NCBI GenBank assembly: GCA_964459305.1
Contig: CAYWNA010000167.1
Location: forward strand, 1 to 29,007
DNA from: CAYWNA01 sp964459305
Lineage (GTDB): Bacteria > Planctomycetota > Planctomycetia > Pirellulales > Pirellulaceae
Length of the DNA stretch: 29,007 nt
Direction of reading: 5' to 3'
Made by a program: the position numbers and the translations under genes. Positions 1 through 7,130 of this stretch are shown piece by piece. The number at the start of each line of letters is the position of its first letter. Position 1 is the first letter of the stretch. The notes below the pieces were generated by a model, which was given only the letters and a program-made list of their open reading frames with translations, was not told where the DNA came from and made no database searches.

Positions 1-136
1 GTCGGCGCCGCCCTAATGGTTGGCGGCCCTTCATCGCGCATCAAGCCGAGCACCAGCAAGCAACTGGCCCGAATTGTCACGCATCACGCAACAGAGGTCT
101 CGCGAACACTCGGTTGGCTGCCATGACACCCGTCAG
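1..136. other. Window edge, no gene recognised
   Basis: I see no convincing coding frame or RNA gene here. The short open frames lack ribosome-binding sites and recognisable protein sequence. It lies downstream of the minus-strand gene remnant that ends at 137. Confidence 0.4.
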
Positions 137-593
137 TCAATTGGACGACAACTCCACGAGGCCGAGCGTGTATCGGTAGTTGTCCGCCGTGGCCCAGTCG
201 TTCGCTTCGGGTTCTTGACCATAGGTCGTCAGGTGCAACTGGGTCGAGTGCGTTTCGTGGTTTTCCAACAGTGAAAAACTGGCTTCGCTCCAGGGAGCAC
301 GCACGGACAACCTTGCAGTTGCCGTTGGTTCGTTGTGGTTTTGGCTGCCGTAATCATCGCAGAAGGCGGACCAAGACCTGTCTGCCGTCTTTCACGGTAC
401 AGCGATAGATGTAGGTGTTCTCGGCCGATGTCAGCCTTTCGACTCGGTGCAGGCCATCCAGTTTCTGGACTATCAGTCCGTAAGTGTATCCCGCAGGCCA
501 GAGGTGCAGCATCTCTCGACTCTTGGCGACGCATCTGAAGGGGGCGTAAGCGTAACACCACGATGTGGCGACATGGCAGGCGGAAAGGACATG
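137..593 (-). pseudogene. C-terminal remnant of a secreted or glycosidase-like protein, broken by a frameshift
   Basis: Directly after the TAG stop of the upstream glycosidase (594-596), the minus strand stays open and reads like real protein: it contains CVAKSREMLHLWPAG, YTYGLIVQKLDG and ENTYIYRCTVKDGRQVLV. That frame stops at about 352, just past position 370. A second minus-strand frame takes over at about 364 with FCDDYGSQNHNEPTATARLS, VRAPWSEASFSLLEN and NYRYTLGLVELSSN, ending at TGA (137-139). A few extra bases around 365-370 would account for the shift, because VLV then joins smoothly to FCDDYGS. The composition (many aromatic residues, alternating beta-type pattern) suggests a C-terminal beta-sandwich such as those at the end of glycoside hydrolases; this is inference. 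There is no start codon with a ribosome-binding site, so I read it as a 5'-truncated, frameshifted remnant. A sequencing or assembly error at the shift is possible. Confidence 0.5.
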
Positions 594-2120
594 CTATTTC
601 ACCACAATCACGATGTCCTGCCGTCCGGTCTTGGTAACACCGACGAAGGCGGTGGCGGCATTTTTTCCGTTGATTGTGCATTGCTTGATCTTCGTGCCCG
701 TACCTTGGATGGTGATCTTCAAAAGCATGTTGCGGTATTTCACGTTGTCGATCTGCACATAGGATATGCCGTCTGGAACACATGGCCGGAATTGCACACC
801 ATCGGCGTCAAAACGCATCCCTACGAGTCCGAGCAGGATCATTCGCAGGTAGGCGGTGGCGGCCCACGTCTGCCGTGAGGTCGCTTCCCAAAGGATGATT
901 CCCTTGCCACCCGCCTCCTGCATTCCGCCGTAGATTTCTCCTGACAGCGGATGATAGATTTCCGCGAAATGCCTGTCTCGCCTGGCATGCCGAGCGAGGT
1001 TGAACAGTTCGTGGGCGAAGACGTCTACCTTGCCATGCCGCGCGGCCACCTCGGCCCAGAATCCTTGGATTTGTGGCCAAACGGTGCCCGCGTGCCTCGC
1101 GAAAGCCGTGCCATCGTCGCTGTCGTAACGAGGAAAACTCGGCCACGCACATGGAAGTCCGGCCGGGGTAACATGCAGGTTGTTGAAGATGGCCTCGGCC
1201 TGTTGTGGGCCGGCAATGCCAAACAGCAGGGCATAACTGTGTCCGAGTCCTTCCTGGTGATCACACGTCCCCAACGATCCGACGAGAAACCGGTAACAAC
1301 CTCTCTCCTCGTTCCAGAGATGCCGATTGATCGACTCCTTGAGCGATTCGGCCTTCCCGGCCCAAAGAGGGTCTGCAGGAACACCTAACGCCTTTGCCAT
1401 TCTTCCTGCCGTAACGTAAGCACTGTAGTACAGGCAATTTGTGGACAGAGCCATCATGGGAATCCCGTAACCCGGAGTCGATATCTTGTCCGGGTTGTTT
1501 TTCGGCCAATCGAGTATGGCACTGGACCCACCGCTGTCGGCATATTTCATTGGGTAGCCGGCAACGCCATCGCTCCAACCGGGACCGCGGAAAAGGTCCT
1601 CCGTTGCGTCGAACTCGGTCTTCTCGAAATACGCTAGAGAGTTCCTTGTGGCCTCCATCGCCAGGGCGAGAAACTCCCGGTCGTCGGTGTAGAGGTAATG
1701 ATGCCAAGCCCCTGTCGTCCAGACGATGCAATCCCAATACTGTCCTCCGATGCGAGCGCCACCGTCCTTTCGATCCAGAACGCTCAACAACGTGTTCCGA
1801 GCCACGTCCGGCATAATCAGCGACGCACCGTTCCAGGCATTGATCGAAGCATCCCGCGTCCACGGCGTGCCATAGTCCAGTCCGGCAAGTATCACCGGAA
1901 CAGGCTCATCGAGTAGCCCACCCTGGAAGAGCGATACGTTCCCAACCAGATCCCCAACGGCGATACGATACGCATCGATGATCGTCCGATTGTCTGTTAT
2001 CAGACGCGGAGTATGGAGGCTGATCTCGCCAGAAGTATTGGGTTCTCCAGCGGTCGAAGTGGAACAAGCCACCCAAACCAATAGCAGACCCATCAACCAA
2101 CGCAATCGAACGTATGCCAT
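594..2120 (-). CDS. Secreted six-hairpin-fold glycoside hydrolase (glucoamylase/trehalase-like)
   Basis: About 508 residues. I place the start at 2120 because AAAGGAGGATTCA stands directly before this ATG (a near-perfect Shine-Dalgarno) and a signal sequence follows at once; a longer frame reaching 2372 has neither. The N-terminus is hydrophobic with a cysteine after LLVWVA, so it is a Sec signal or possibly a lipoprotein signal with a poor lipobox. The mature part contains TPWTRDASINAW, GQYWDCIVWTTGAWHHYLY, RGPGWSDGVAGYP and HAGTVWPQIQGFWAEVAARHG, a pattern typical of (alpha/alpha)6 barrel enzymes such as GH63, GH37 and GH78 relatives. The last 70 or so residues look like a beta-sandwich. 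The fold class is fairly safe; the exact family and substrate are not. Likely role: extracytoplasmic release of sugars from oligo- or polysaccharide. A long hairpin lies 31-89 bp upstream of the start. Confidence 0.75.
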   Translation of the reverse strand: MAYVRLRWLMGLLLVWVACSTSTAGEPNTSGEISLHTPRLITDNRTIIDAYRIAVGDLVGNVSLFQGGLLDEPVPVILAGLDYGTPWTRDASINAWNGASLIMPDVARNTLLSVLDRKDGGARIGGQYWDCIVWTTGAWHHYLYTDDREFLALAMEATRNSLAYFEKTEFDATEDLFRGPGWSDGVAGYPMKYADSGGSSAILDWPKNNPDKISTPGYGIPMMALSTNCLYYSAYVTAGRMAKALGVPADPLWAGKAESLKESINRHLWNEERGCYRFLVGSLGTCDHQEGLGHSYALLFGIAGPQQAEAIFNNLHVTPAGLPCAWPSFPRYDSDDGTAFARHAGTVWPQIQGFWAEVAARHGKVDVFAHELFNLARHARRDRHFAEIYHPLSGEIYGGMQEAGGKGIILWEATSRQTWAATAYLRMILLGLVGMRFDADGVQFRPCVPDGISYVQIDNVKYRNMLLKITIQGTGTKIKQCTINGKNAATAFVGVTKTGRQDIVIVVK

Positions 2121-2150
2121 TGAATCCTCCTTTGTTACGTCGAGTCTGCC

Positions 2151-2209
2151 GTAGCTACGCTCGCCAGAGCGTAGGATCGGGGCAACCACGCTCTGACGAG
2201 CGTAGCTAC
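2151..2209. repeat. Hairpin element with GTAGCTACGCTCG arms in the 5' leader
   Basis: The left arm (2151-2172) and right arm (2188-2209) are inverted copies, 21 of 22 bases matching, with a 15-base loop. The arms read GTAGCTACGCTCGCCAGAGC and its complement. Palindromes of this sequence type are, to my knowledge, widespread in planctomycete intergenic regions. It lies just upstream of the glycosidase ribosome-binding site, so it would fold in the mRNA leader if transcription starts further upstream. Confidence 0.8.
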
Positions 2210-2220
2210 AAGGAATCCAT

Positions 2221-2575
2221 GTCGGCGTGCTTATTGTAACAGAATCTCGGCGTACTGCCGTCCGGCTGACGTGTTTGGCCATCGTCAAAACTGAATTCTT
2301 GCGAATCCAGCTACGAAGAACGGGCGACCGGTTGCGCCTGTTTGCGATCGAGGTCAAAACCGGTAAACTCACCGTGTCGATGGCAAAAATACTTGGCTCA
2401 GTACCGAGATAATAATTTAAGTTCTTCCGCTAGACAAAGCGAAACGCCATAATCAACATTCCAGCTGGCTCCAACGGAGGTCGGAAAGACGAATTTGTGA
2501 TTGCCAAAACTGTCGGCGAGGCCAACACACAACTGAACTCTGCGCTGGTCAGCAAGAAGAAGGAACGTAAGACGC
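2221..2575. other. Intergenic region between divergent genes
   Basis: About 355 bp between the glycosidase leader and the GNAT gene. The open frames on both strands have no recognisable protein sequence or ribosome-binding site. It should hold the promoters of the two divergent genes, but I cannot pick convincing -35/-10 boxes. Nothing else seen. Confidence 0.4.
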
Positions 2576-3088
2576 ATGGACCCGAAGATCGTTATCAGGA
2601 GCGAGACGGATGCCGACATTGAAGCGATAGCCGAGGTGACTATCGCAGCGTTCAAGACCTTGGAGATCAGCAGGCAAACGGAGCAGTTCATCATCGAGGC
2701 ACTACGCCGCGCCAAGGCCCTCACGGTATCGCTGGTCGCTGAATTGGATAGCCATGTGATAGGGCATATCGCGTTTTCTCCCGTGACCATGTCGGATGGC
2801 ACCCGTAACTGGTACGGACTTGGACCTGTTTCGGTGTTGCCGGAGTACCAGCGGCACGGGATTGGCAGAGCTCTTATACAGGAAGGGCTATCACGACTGA
2901 AAAATGCGAATGCGCGAGGCTGCTGTCTCGTGGGGCATCCGGAATACTACAGGAAATTCAGGTTCAAAAACACGCCGGGTCTTGTCCATCCGGGAGTGCC
3001 AGAGGAAGCCTTCCTGGCACTGTCCTTCGATGGACATATTCCGCAGGGCACTGTGACGTTCCACGAAGGATTCAAAGCGGGAGCCTAA
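2576..3088 (+). CDS. GNAT family N-acetyltransferase (YhbS-like)
   Basis: 170 residues, the usual length for a single GNAT domain. It transfers the acetyl group of acetyl-CoA to an amine; the substrate is unknown. The acetyl-CoA-binding motif A is clear: GLGPVSVLPEYQRHGIGRAL, with QRHGIG at residues 92-97, followed by GCCLVGHPEYYRKFRF, the arrangement seen in YhbS-type (COG3153) proteins. It has no signal peptide, so it is cytoplasmic. The start is supported by AAGAAGGAACG about 10 bases upstream. A second GNAT gene follows 338 bp downstream on the same strand, too far for tight coupling. Family assignment is firm; physiological role is open. Confidence 0.88.
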   Translation: MDPKIVIRSETDADIEAIAEVTIAAFKTLEISRQTEQFIIEALRRAKALTVSLVAELDSHVIGHIAFSPVTMSDGTRNWYGLGPVSVLPEYQRHGIGRALIQEGLSRLKNANARGCCLVGHPEYYRKFRFKNTPGLVHPGVPEEAFLALSFDGHIPQGTVTFHEGFKAGA

Positions 3089-3426
3089 CAAGACAAGATC
3101 TCCACTAATTAGGGCGGCTCGCGCCGCAACGAATCGTCCCGGGGAAACGACATGGCGGGCAACACGTTAGCGCCCCAATGCAGCAACCGAACAGCGCTGG
3201 CGGCTGCCACTGGCTTGGATGATGCGTAACGACATCCGTCCGCAGTTCCAGGCTGGACAGCAGACGGAACGAAAAGCGGAAGAACAAGATCGTTGCAGCC
3301 GACGTGCTACCCCTATGATTGTTCGAACGTTAGAGAAGATGGATAGTTGTTCGATGATTCAAGCCGCCATGGCAAGGATCGCACGCGGTTGAACTCAGCG
3401 TTCTGCAAGCAATCGGAGAAGGCAAG
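3089..3426 (+). other. Intergenic region between two GNAT genes
   Basis: 338 bp without a convincing gene. A small GC-rich hairpin (GCGGC-TCGC-GCCGC) lies near 3115-3130. The sequence after the GNAT stop begins GCCTAAC, which resembles one end of an integron attC site, but I could not find a matching partner end. The last bases hold the ribosome-binding site of the next gene (GGAGAAGG, 3415-3422). Confidence 0.4.
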
Positions 3427-4236
3427 ATGGGCGAGTACGAAATCGTCGACACCAACGCCGGAAACATCAACGCGTGCAGCTTCTGTGGCTACAAAGACGC
3501 CAACAACCTGGGACATCGTCGGAAAACGGATTGGCTCAAGAAGCGCTACGCGGAAGGCCTGAGGTTCAAGGTGCTTCGTTCACGCGAATTCGGTGATATA
3601 GGGATGATCGAGTATGCCCCTGGCAGCCATGCGTGGAGACCTGTCGAGGCGGAGGGTTACCTTGTGATCCATTGCTTGATGGTCAATGGCAAGCACAAGG
3701 GGAGAGGACTCGGCGCTGTTCTGCTGGATGATTGTCTGAGGGACGCAAAGAAGGGCAAGTGCCGAGGGGTCGCAGTTGTCACAAGTTCAGATAGTTTCAT
3801 GGCAGGAAGCGGTTTGTTCATCAAGGCGGGTTTTGTCTCGGTGGAGAGCAACCCTCCGTACGATCTACTCGTCAAGAAATTCAAGGCAACAGCGCCTGAT
3901 CCTCGTTTCATCGTCGACAGGGAGCGAGTATTGAAGAGGCACACGAAGGGCCTTACGATCCTGGCTGCCGATCAGTGCCCTATGGTTCCGAAGTGTGTGG
4001 ACGAGATTGCGGAGGCGTCCAGGACGTTGGGGCTGGAGCCAAAAGTGGTTCGAATCAGGAGCGCCAAGGCATCCAGGGAGCTTCCGACGCCCTATGGCAT
4101 GTTCAGCATTGTCTACGATGGAAGGCTGATTGTGGAGCGTCCGGTCGGCGCAACGAGATTCACGAACATCATGCTCAAGCGGGGGACACAAAGGGGTATG
4201 CCGATTGGCGTCCGGTCGGCGCAAGGAGATTCTTGA
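3427..4236 (+). CDS. GNAT acetyltransferase with C-terminal YoaP-like domain, 3' end rearranged
   Basis: 269 residues, starting four bases after GGAGAAGG. A CxxC pair at residues 17-20 is followed by a GNAT domain with the acetyl-CoA loop KGRGLG at 91-96 and FIKAGFVSV. The second half contains LTILAADQCPMVPKC and YGMFSIVYDGRLIVERPVG, the thioredoxin-like YoaP domain that follows GNAT in Bacillus YoaP-type proteins. The normal end of such a protein is close to RPVGATRFTNIM. Here a second diverged copy of that coding stretch lies 71 bp downstream. Because 71 is not a multiple of three, the current frame reads through it as unrelated residues (GMPIGVRSAQGDS) before stopping. Another frame over the second copy reads RPVGARRFLNIMSKDAEQPP and ends at 4304. 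The N-terminal 240 residues look intact. Substrate unknown; cytoplasmic. Confidence 0.8.
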   Translation: MGEYEIVDTNAGNINACSFCGYKDANNLGHRRKTDWLKKRYAEGLRFKVLRSREFGDIGMIEYAPGSHAWRPVEAEGYLVIHCLMVNGKHKGRGLGAVLLDDCLRDAKKGKCRGVAVVTSSDSFMAGSGLFIKAGFVSVESNPPYDLLVKKFKATAPDPRFIVDRERVLKRHTKGLTILAADQCPMVPKCVDEIAEASRTLGLEPKVVRIRSAKASRELPTPYGMFSIVYDGRLIVERPVGATRFTNIMLKRGTQRGMPIGVRSAQGDS

Positions 4237-4250
4237 ACATCATGAGTAAG
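4137..4250 (+). repeat. Diverged tandem duplication at the 3' end of the YoaP-like gene
   Basis: The stretch from 4137 (GCGTCCGGTCGGCGCAA, then GAGATT and GAACATCATG) recurs from 4208 with an offset of 71 bp. By hand I count about six mismatches over 43 bases. The first copy is in the CDS frame; the second is out of frame relative to it but encodes a closely similar peptide in another frame. Confidence 0.8.
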
Positions 4251-4326
4251 GATGCAGAACAACCTCCTGCAGGCGACGTCCTAAAGGCCGCGCCTGAGGA
4301 GTGACGTTCTGCGAAGCCTAGAGCAC

Positions 4327-4785
4327 ATGTCGGCGGACCGCAAATCATTGGCCTGGATTCTCGGCGTCGTCCTGCTCGTCGAGGTAATCCTTACGGTCTG
4401 TTTTCGATGTCTTGGCTGGGACCGCACACTTCACATATTTGCATTCTGTGCGATTTGTTGCGGCGTGTGGGTGGCCTTCCCTCCATCTGCCGTCGTGATA
4501 TGCCGATGGGGTGGGGCCCTTCTGCATTTCTCGCTGTTCCGACTGCCGAAACGATGCCGATTCTCACTGCGAACGTTGCTGTGCGTAGCGGGAAACGGAG
4601 CGAGGCTCGTTGTCGGAGGGGGCAACGTGCCAATGTTGAGTGGAGCAGAAAACGGAGAGTCGAGAACTGAAATCGCGCCGTATCTCCCGTCTGATCACCT
4701 GGACTTTCTTCCCGCGTCAAGGCTCGGTGCTTCGCTGAGTGCAATGGAATCCGGTCTGGGGAAGGCGCCGCTGTGCGCACGATAG
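4327..4785 (+). CDS. Small membrane protein, probably truncated at its 3' end
   Basis: 152 residues as read. Two hydrophobic segments (about residues 8-25 and 36-60) precede RFSLRTLL, a short motif I associate with many planctomycete membrane proteins, where it normally leads into another membrane helix. Here the sequence after it (VAGNGARLVVGGG onward) is not hydrophobic and looks like non-coding translation. The stop codon (TAG, 4783-4785) lies inside an inverted-repeat cluster. I read this as the start of a real membrane-protein gene whose 3' part is lost or replaced. There is no clear ribosome-binding site. It may no longer be functional. Confidence 0.4.
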   Translation: MSADRKSLAWILGVVLLVEVILTVCFRCLGWDRTLHIFAFCAICCGVWVAFPPSAVVICRWGGALLHFSLFRLPKRCRFSLRTLLCVAGNGARLVVGGGNVPMLSGAENGESRTEIAPYLPSDHLDFLPASRLGASLSAMESGLGKAPLCAR

Positions 4786-4959
4786 CGCTCCGACCCTGCG
4801 CCGAGCACTCGACCCTTTGCCCGATGCGGAGCGTTATTCTGCGCCATGGTGCACGATAGCGTCCCACACTGCCTTCTCAGACTCTCTGCGCAAATGCTTG
4901 CCAACCCGCTGTTTAGACAGTAAACTGTCCCCTCGAAAGCGGACACGTTATTGTGCGCC
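4775..4959. repeat. Cluster of four alternating inverted copies of a GCGCACRATARCG motif
   Basis: Forward copy at 4775-4792, reverse at 4827-4844 (15 of 18 matches in the pair), forward at 4848-4864, reverse at 4941-4959. Each neighbouring pair can form a stem-loop. A small perfect palindrome, GACAGT-AA-ACTGTC, lies between the last two at 4916-4929. The arrangement resembles BIME-type clusters of palindromic units. Confidence 0.6.
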
Positions 4960-5116
4960 CCAGCGTAAATTCGGCGGCGCGCGGTAGAACTAATAATCCT
5001 CGGATCACTACCCGATGAACGCCGTGTCGCGATCTGCACCACTTGCCTTCGACCGCCAGATATAGAAAACAGTAATGTTGGATCTAGTTGGACAAACGAC
5101 AGAAAGGGATAACTGC
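4786..5116 (+). other. Intergenic region upstream of glgE
   Basis: 331 bp containing most of the inverted-motif cluster and, after 4960, about 155 bp that should hold the promoter of the glgE-glgB operon. I see no coding frame of quality here and no unambiguous promoter boxes. An ATG at 5075 is in frame with glgE but lacks a ribosome-binding site. Confidence 0.4.
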
Positions 5117-7108
5117 ATGGCGAACTCCGATGGGCGAAGTCGCGTGGTCATCGAGAGCGTGCATCCCGAGATCGACGCAGGTGAATATGCCATCAAGCGT
5201 ACCGTCGGCGAGTCGGTCGTTGTGGAGGCGGACATCTTCAACGACGGCCACGACGTACTCTCGGTGGTCCTCGAGTTTCGCCCGTGCGACGAACCCGATT
5301 GGCAGGAAGTCGCCATGCTGCCCCTGGTCAACGACCGCTGGCGGGCCAGCTTTCAGGTCGACCACATTGGCGTCTACGAGTACACCGTGCGCGCTTGGAT
5401 CGATCGTTTTGTCACCTGGCGGCGCGATCTTCGCAAACGTGTCGCCGCCAACCAGGCTGCGACGGTTGATTTCTTGATTGGCGCCGAATTGATCGAGGCG
5501 GCAGTCCCACGGGCAAGCGGAGGTGACGCCGAGCGACTGCAGCAGTGGGCACGGCGGCTAAGGAGCCAAGACGCGGTGGTCCGCGCCGAGCAAGTCTGCG
5601 AGGACGAAGAACTGTCAGCTCTCATGCGGAGTCATGCCGGCCGCGAGTTTGCCGTCAGTTACGGGCGTGAATTGCGGGTTACCGTGGATCGCAAGCGAGC
5701 GGGATTCAGCGCGTGGTACGAGATGTTCCCGCGTTCGGCCGCCGAGGAACCAGACAGGCATGGCACGCTGAAAGATGTCGAGAAGCGTTTGCCGTACGTT
5801 GCCGAAATGGGCTTTGACGTGTTGTATCTGCCGCCGATTCATCCGATCGGCTGGACGTTTCGCAAAGGCAAGAATAACGCGACGGAAGCCGACCCCGACG
5901 ACGTGGGCAGCCCCTGGGCGATCGGATCGAAGGAAGGTGGGCATAAGGACATCCTTCCGCAGCTGGGCACGCTCGAAGATTTCCGCCAACTCGTCGCGGC
6001 AACCACCGAGCATGGCATGGAAATCGCCATGGACATCGCCTTTCAATGCGCGCCGGACCATCCGTACGTGGAGCAGTACCCCGATTGGTTTCGCCAGCGG
6101 CCCGACGGCACGATCCAATACGCTGAGAACCCGCCGAAGAAATACCAGGACATCTATCCTTTCGATTTCGAAACGGAGGACTGGCGGGGCCTGTGGGAGG
6201 AATTGAGGAGTATCTTCGACTTCTGGATCGACCAGGGCGTACACATCTTCCGTGTCGATAATCCACACACCAAACCGTTCGCGTTCTGGGAGTGGTGCAT
6301 CGACGAGATCAAGCGCAAACACCCCGACGTGTTGTTTCTTGCTGAGGCGTTTACGCGGCCGAAGATCATGTATCGACTGGCAAAGTTGGGTTTTACTCAG
6401 TCGTATACGTATTTTGCTTGGCGCAACACGAAGCAGGAACTGACCCAATATGTGACGGGGCTGACAAAGGGCGAGGTGCGCGAATTCTTCCGGCCAAATT
6501 TCTGGCCGAACACGCCGGACATCCTGACAGAGTACCTGCAGGTTGGCGGCCGCCCGGCATTCATGTCGCGTCTGGTGCTGGCGGCGACGTTGAGCCCCAA
6601 TTATGGGATTTACGGCCCGCCGTTTGAGCACTGCTGGGGCGCTCCACGCGAGCACGGTAGCGAGGAGTATCTCGACTCCGAAAAATACCAGATTCACAAC
6701 CATGACCTGAAACAGGTGGACAGCTTGCGTGAGTTCATCGCCCGAATCAACCACATCCGCCGTGAATTCACGGTGTTTCAAACGAACAGCCCGCCGCAGT
6801 TTCACGAAGTGGACAACGACGAGATTATCTGCTTCAGCAAAATGTCGGCCGACAAGTCGCAACTGATCCTGGTCGTGGTCAGTCTCGATCCACATCACCA
6901 GCAGTCGGGTTGGGTCGAATTGCCGCTCGAAGATCTTTGTCTGGAGGAGACACATCCGTACCAGGTGCACGATTTGTTGGGCGACGGGCGGTTCTTGTGG
7001 CACGGGGAACGGAATTTTGTCGAGCTGAATCCGCAGTCTGCCCCGGCTCACATCTTCCAAATCCGCCGTCGCGTGCGGTCGGAACGTGATTTCGAGTACT
7101 ACCTGTGA
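5117..7108 (+). CDS. glgE: GlgE: alpha-1,4-glucan--maltose-1-phosphate maltosyltransferase
   Basis: 663 residues, a normal GlgE length. It transfers maltosyl units from alpha-maltose-1-phosphate to the non-reducing end of alpha-1,4-glucan (glycogen) in the cytoplasm. The N-terminal beta-sandwich (to about residue 120) contains HIGVYEYTVRAWIDRFVTWR, and the GH13 subfamily 3 barrel follows. Motifs: DIAFQCAPDHPYV, FRVDNPHTKP with the nucleophile Asp381, FLAEAFTRP with the acid/base Glu410, and SPNYGIYGPPFE. The 29-residue spacing between Asp and Glu suits the family. I chose 5117 because AAAGGGAT precedes it, whereas the ATG at 5075 has no ribosome-binding site. glgB follows after 22 bp, so they form an operon. 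The maltokinase and trehalose synthase that often accompany GlgE are not in this window. Confidence 0.95.
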   Translation: MANSDGRSRVVIESVHPEIDAGEYAIKRTVGESVVVEADIFNDGHDVLSVVLEFRPCDEPDWQEVAMLPLVNDRWRASFQVDHIGVYEYTVRAWIDRFVTWRRDLRKRVAANQAATVDFLIGAELIEAAVPRASGGDAERLQQWARRLRSQDAVVRAEQVCEDEELSALMRSHAGREFAVSYGRELRVTVDRKRAGFSAWYEMFPRSAAEEPDRHGTLKDVEKRLPYVAEMGFDVLYLPPIHPIGWTFRKGKNNATEADPDDVGSPWAIGSKEGGHKDILPQLGTLEDFRQLVAATTEHGMEIAMDIAFQCAPDHPYVEQYPDWFRQRPDGTIQYAENPPKKYQDIYPFDFETEDWRGLWEELRSIFDFWIDQGVHIFRVDNPHTKPFAFWEWCIDEIKRKHPDVLFLAEAFTRPKIMYRLAKLGFTQSYTYFAWRNTKQELTQYVTGLTKGEVREFFRPNFWPNTPDILTEYLQVGGRPAFMSRLVLAATLSPNYGIYGPPFEHCWGAPREHGSEEYLDSEKYQIHNHDLKQVDSLREFIARINHIRREFTVFQTNSPPQFHEVDNDEIICFSKMSADKSQLILVVVSLDPHHQQSGWVELPLEDLCLEETHPYQVHDLLGDGRFLWHGERNFVELNPQSAPAHIFQIRRRVRSERDFEYYL

Positions 7109-7130
7109 CGCGCGATCTTAAGGACAACCG

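Noticed and set aside
3085..3175. Possible integron attC site after the first GNAT gene (GCCTAAC near the stop, CGTTAGCG about 85 bp later), which would make the GNAT genes cassettes
   Set aside because: The second end does not fit the GTTRRRY core and is not complementary to the first; no similar site follows the second GNAT gene and no integrase is seen.
5615..7060. 481-codon minus-strand open frame opposite glgE
   Set aside because: Antisense shadow; glgE on the plus strand has all catalytic motifs.
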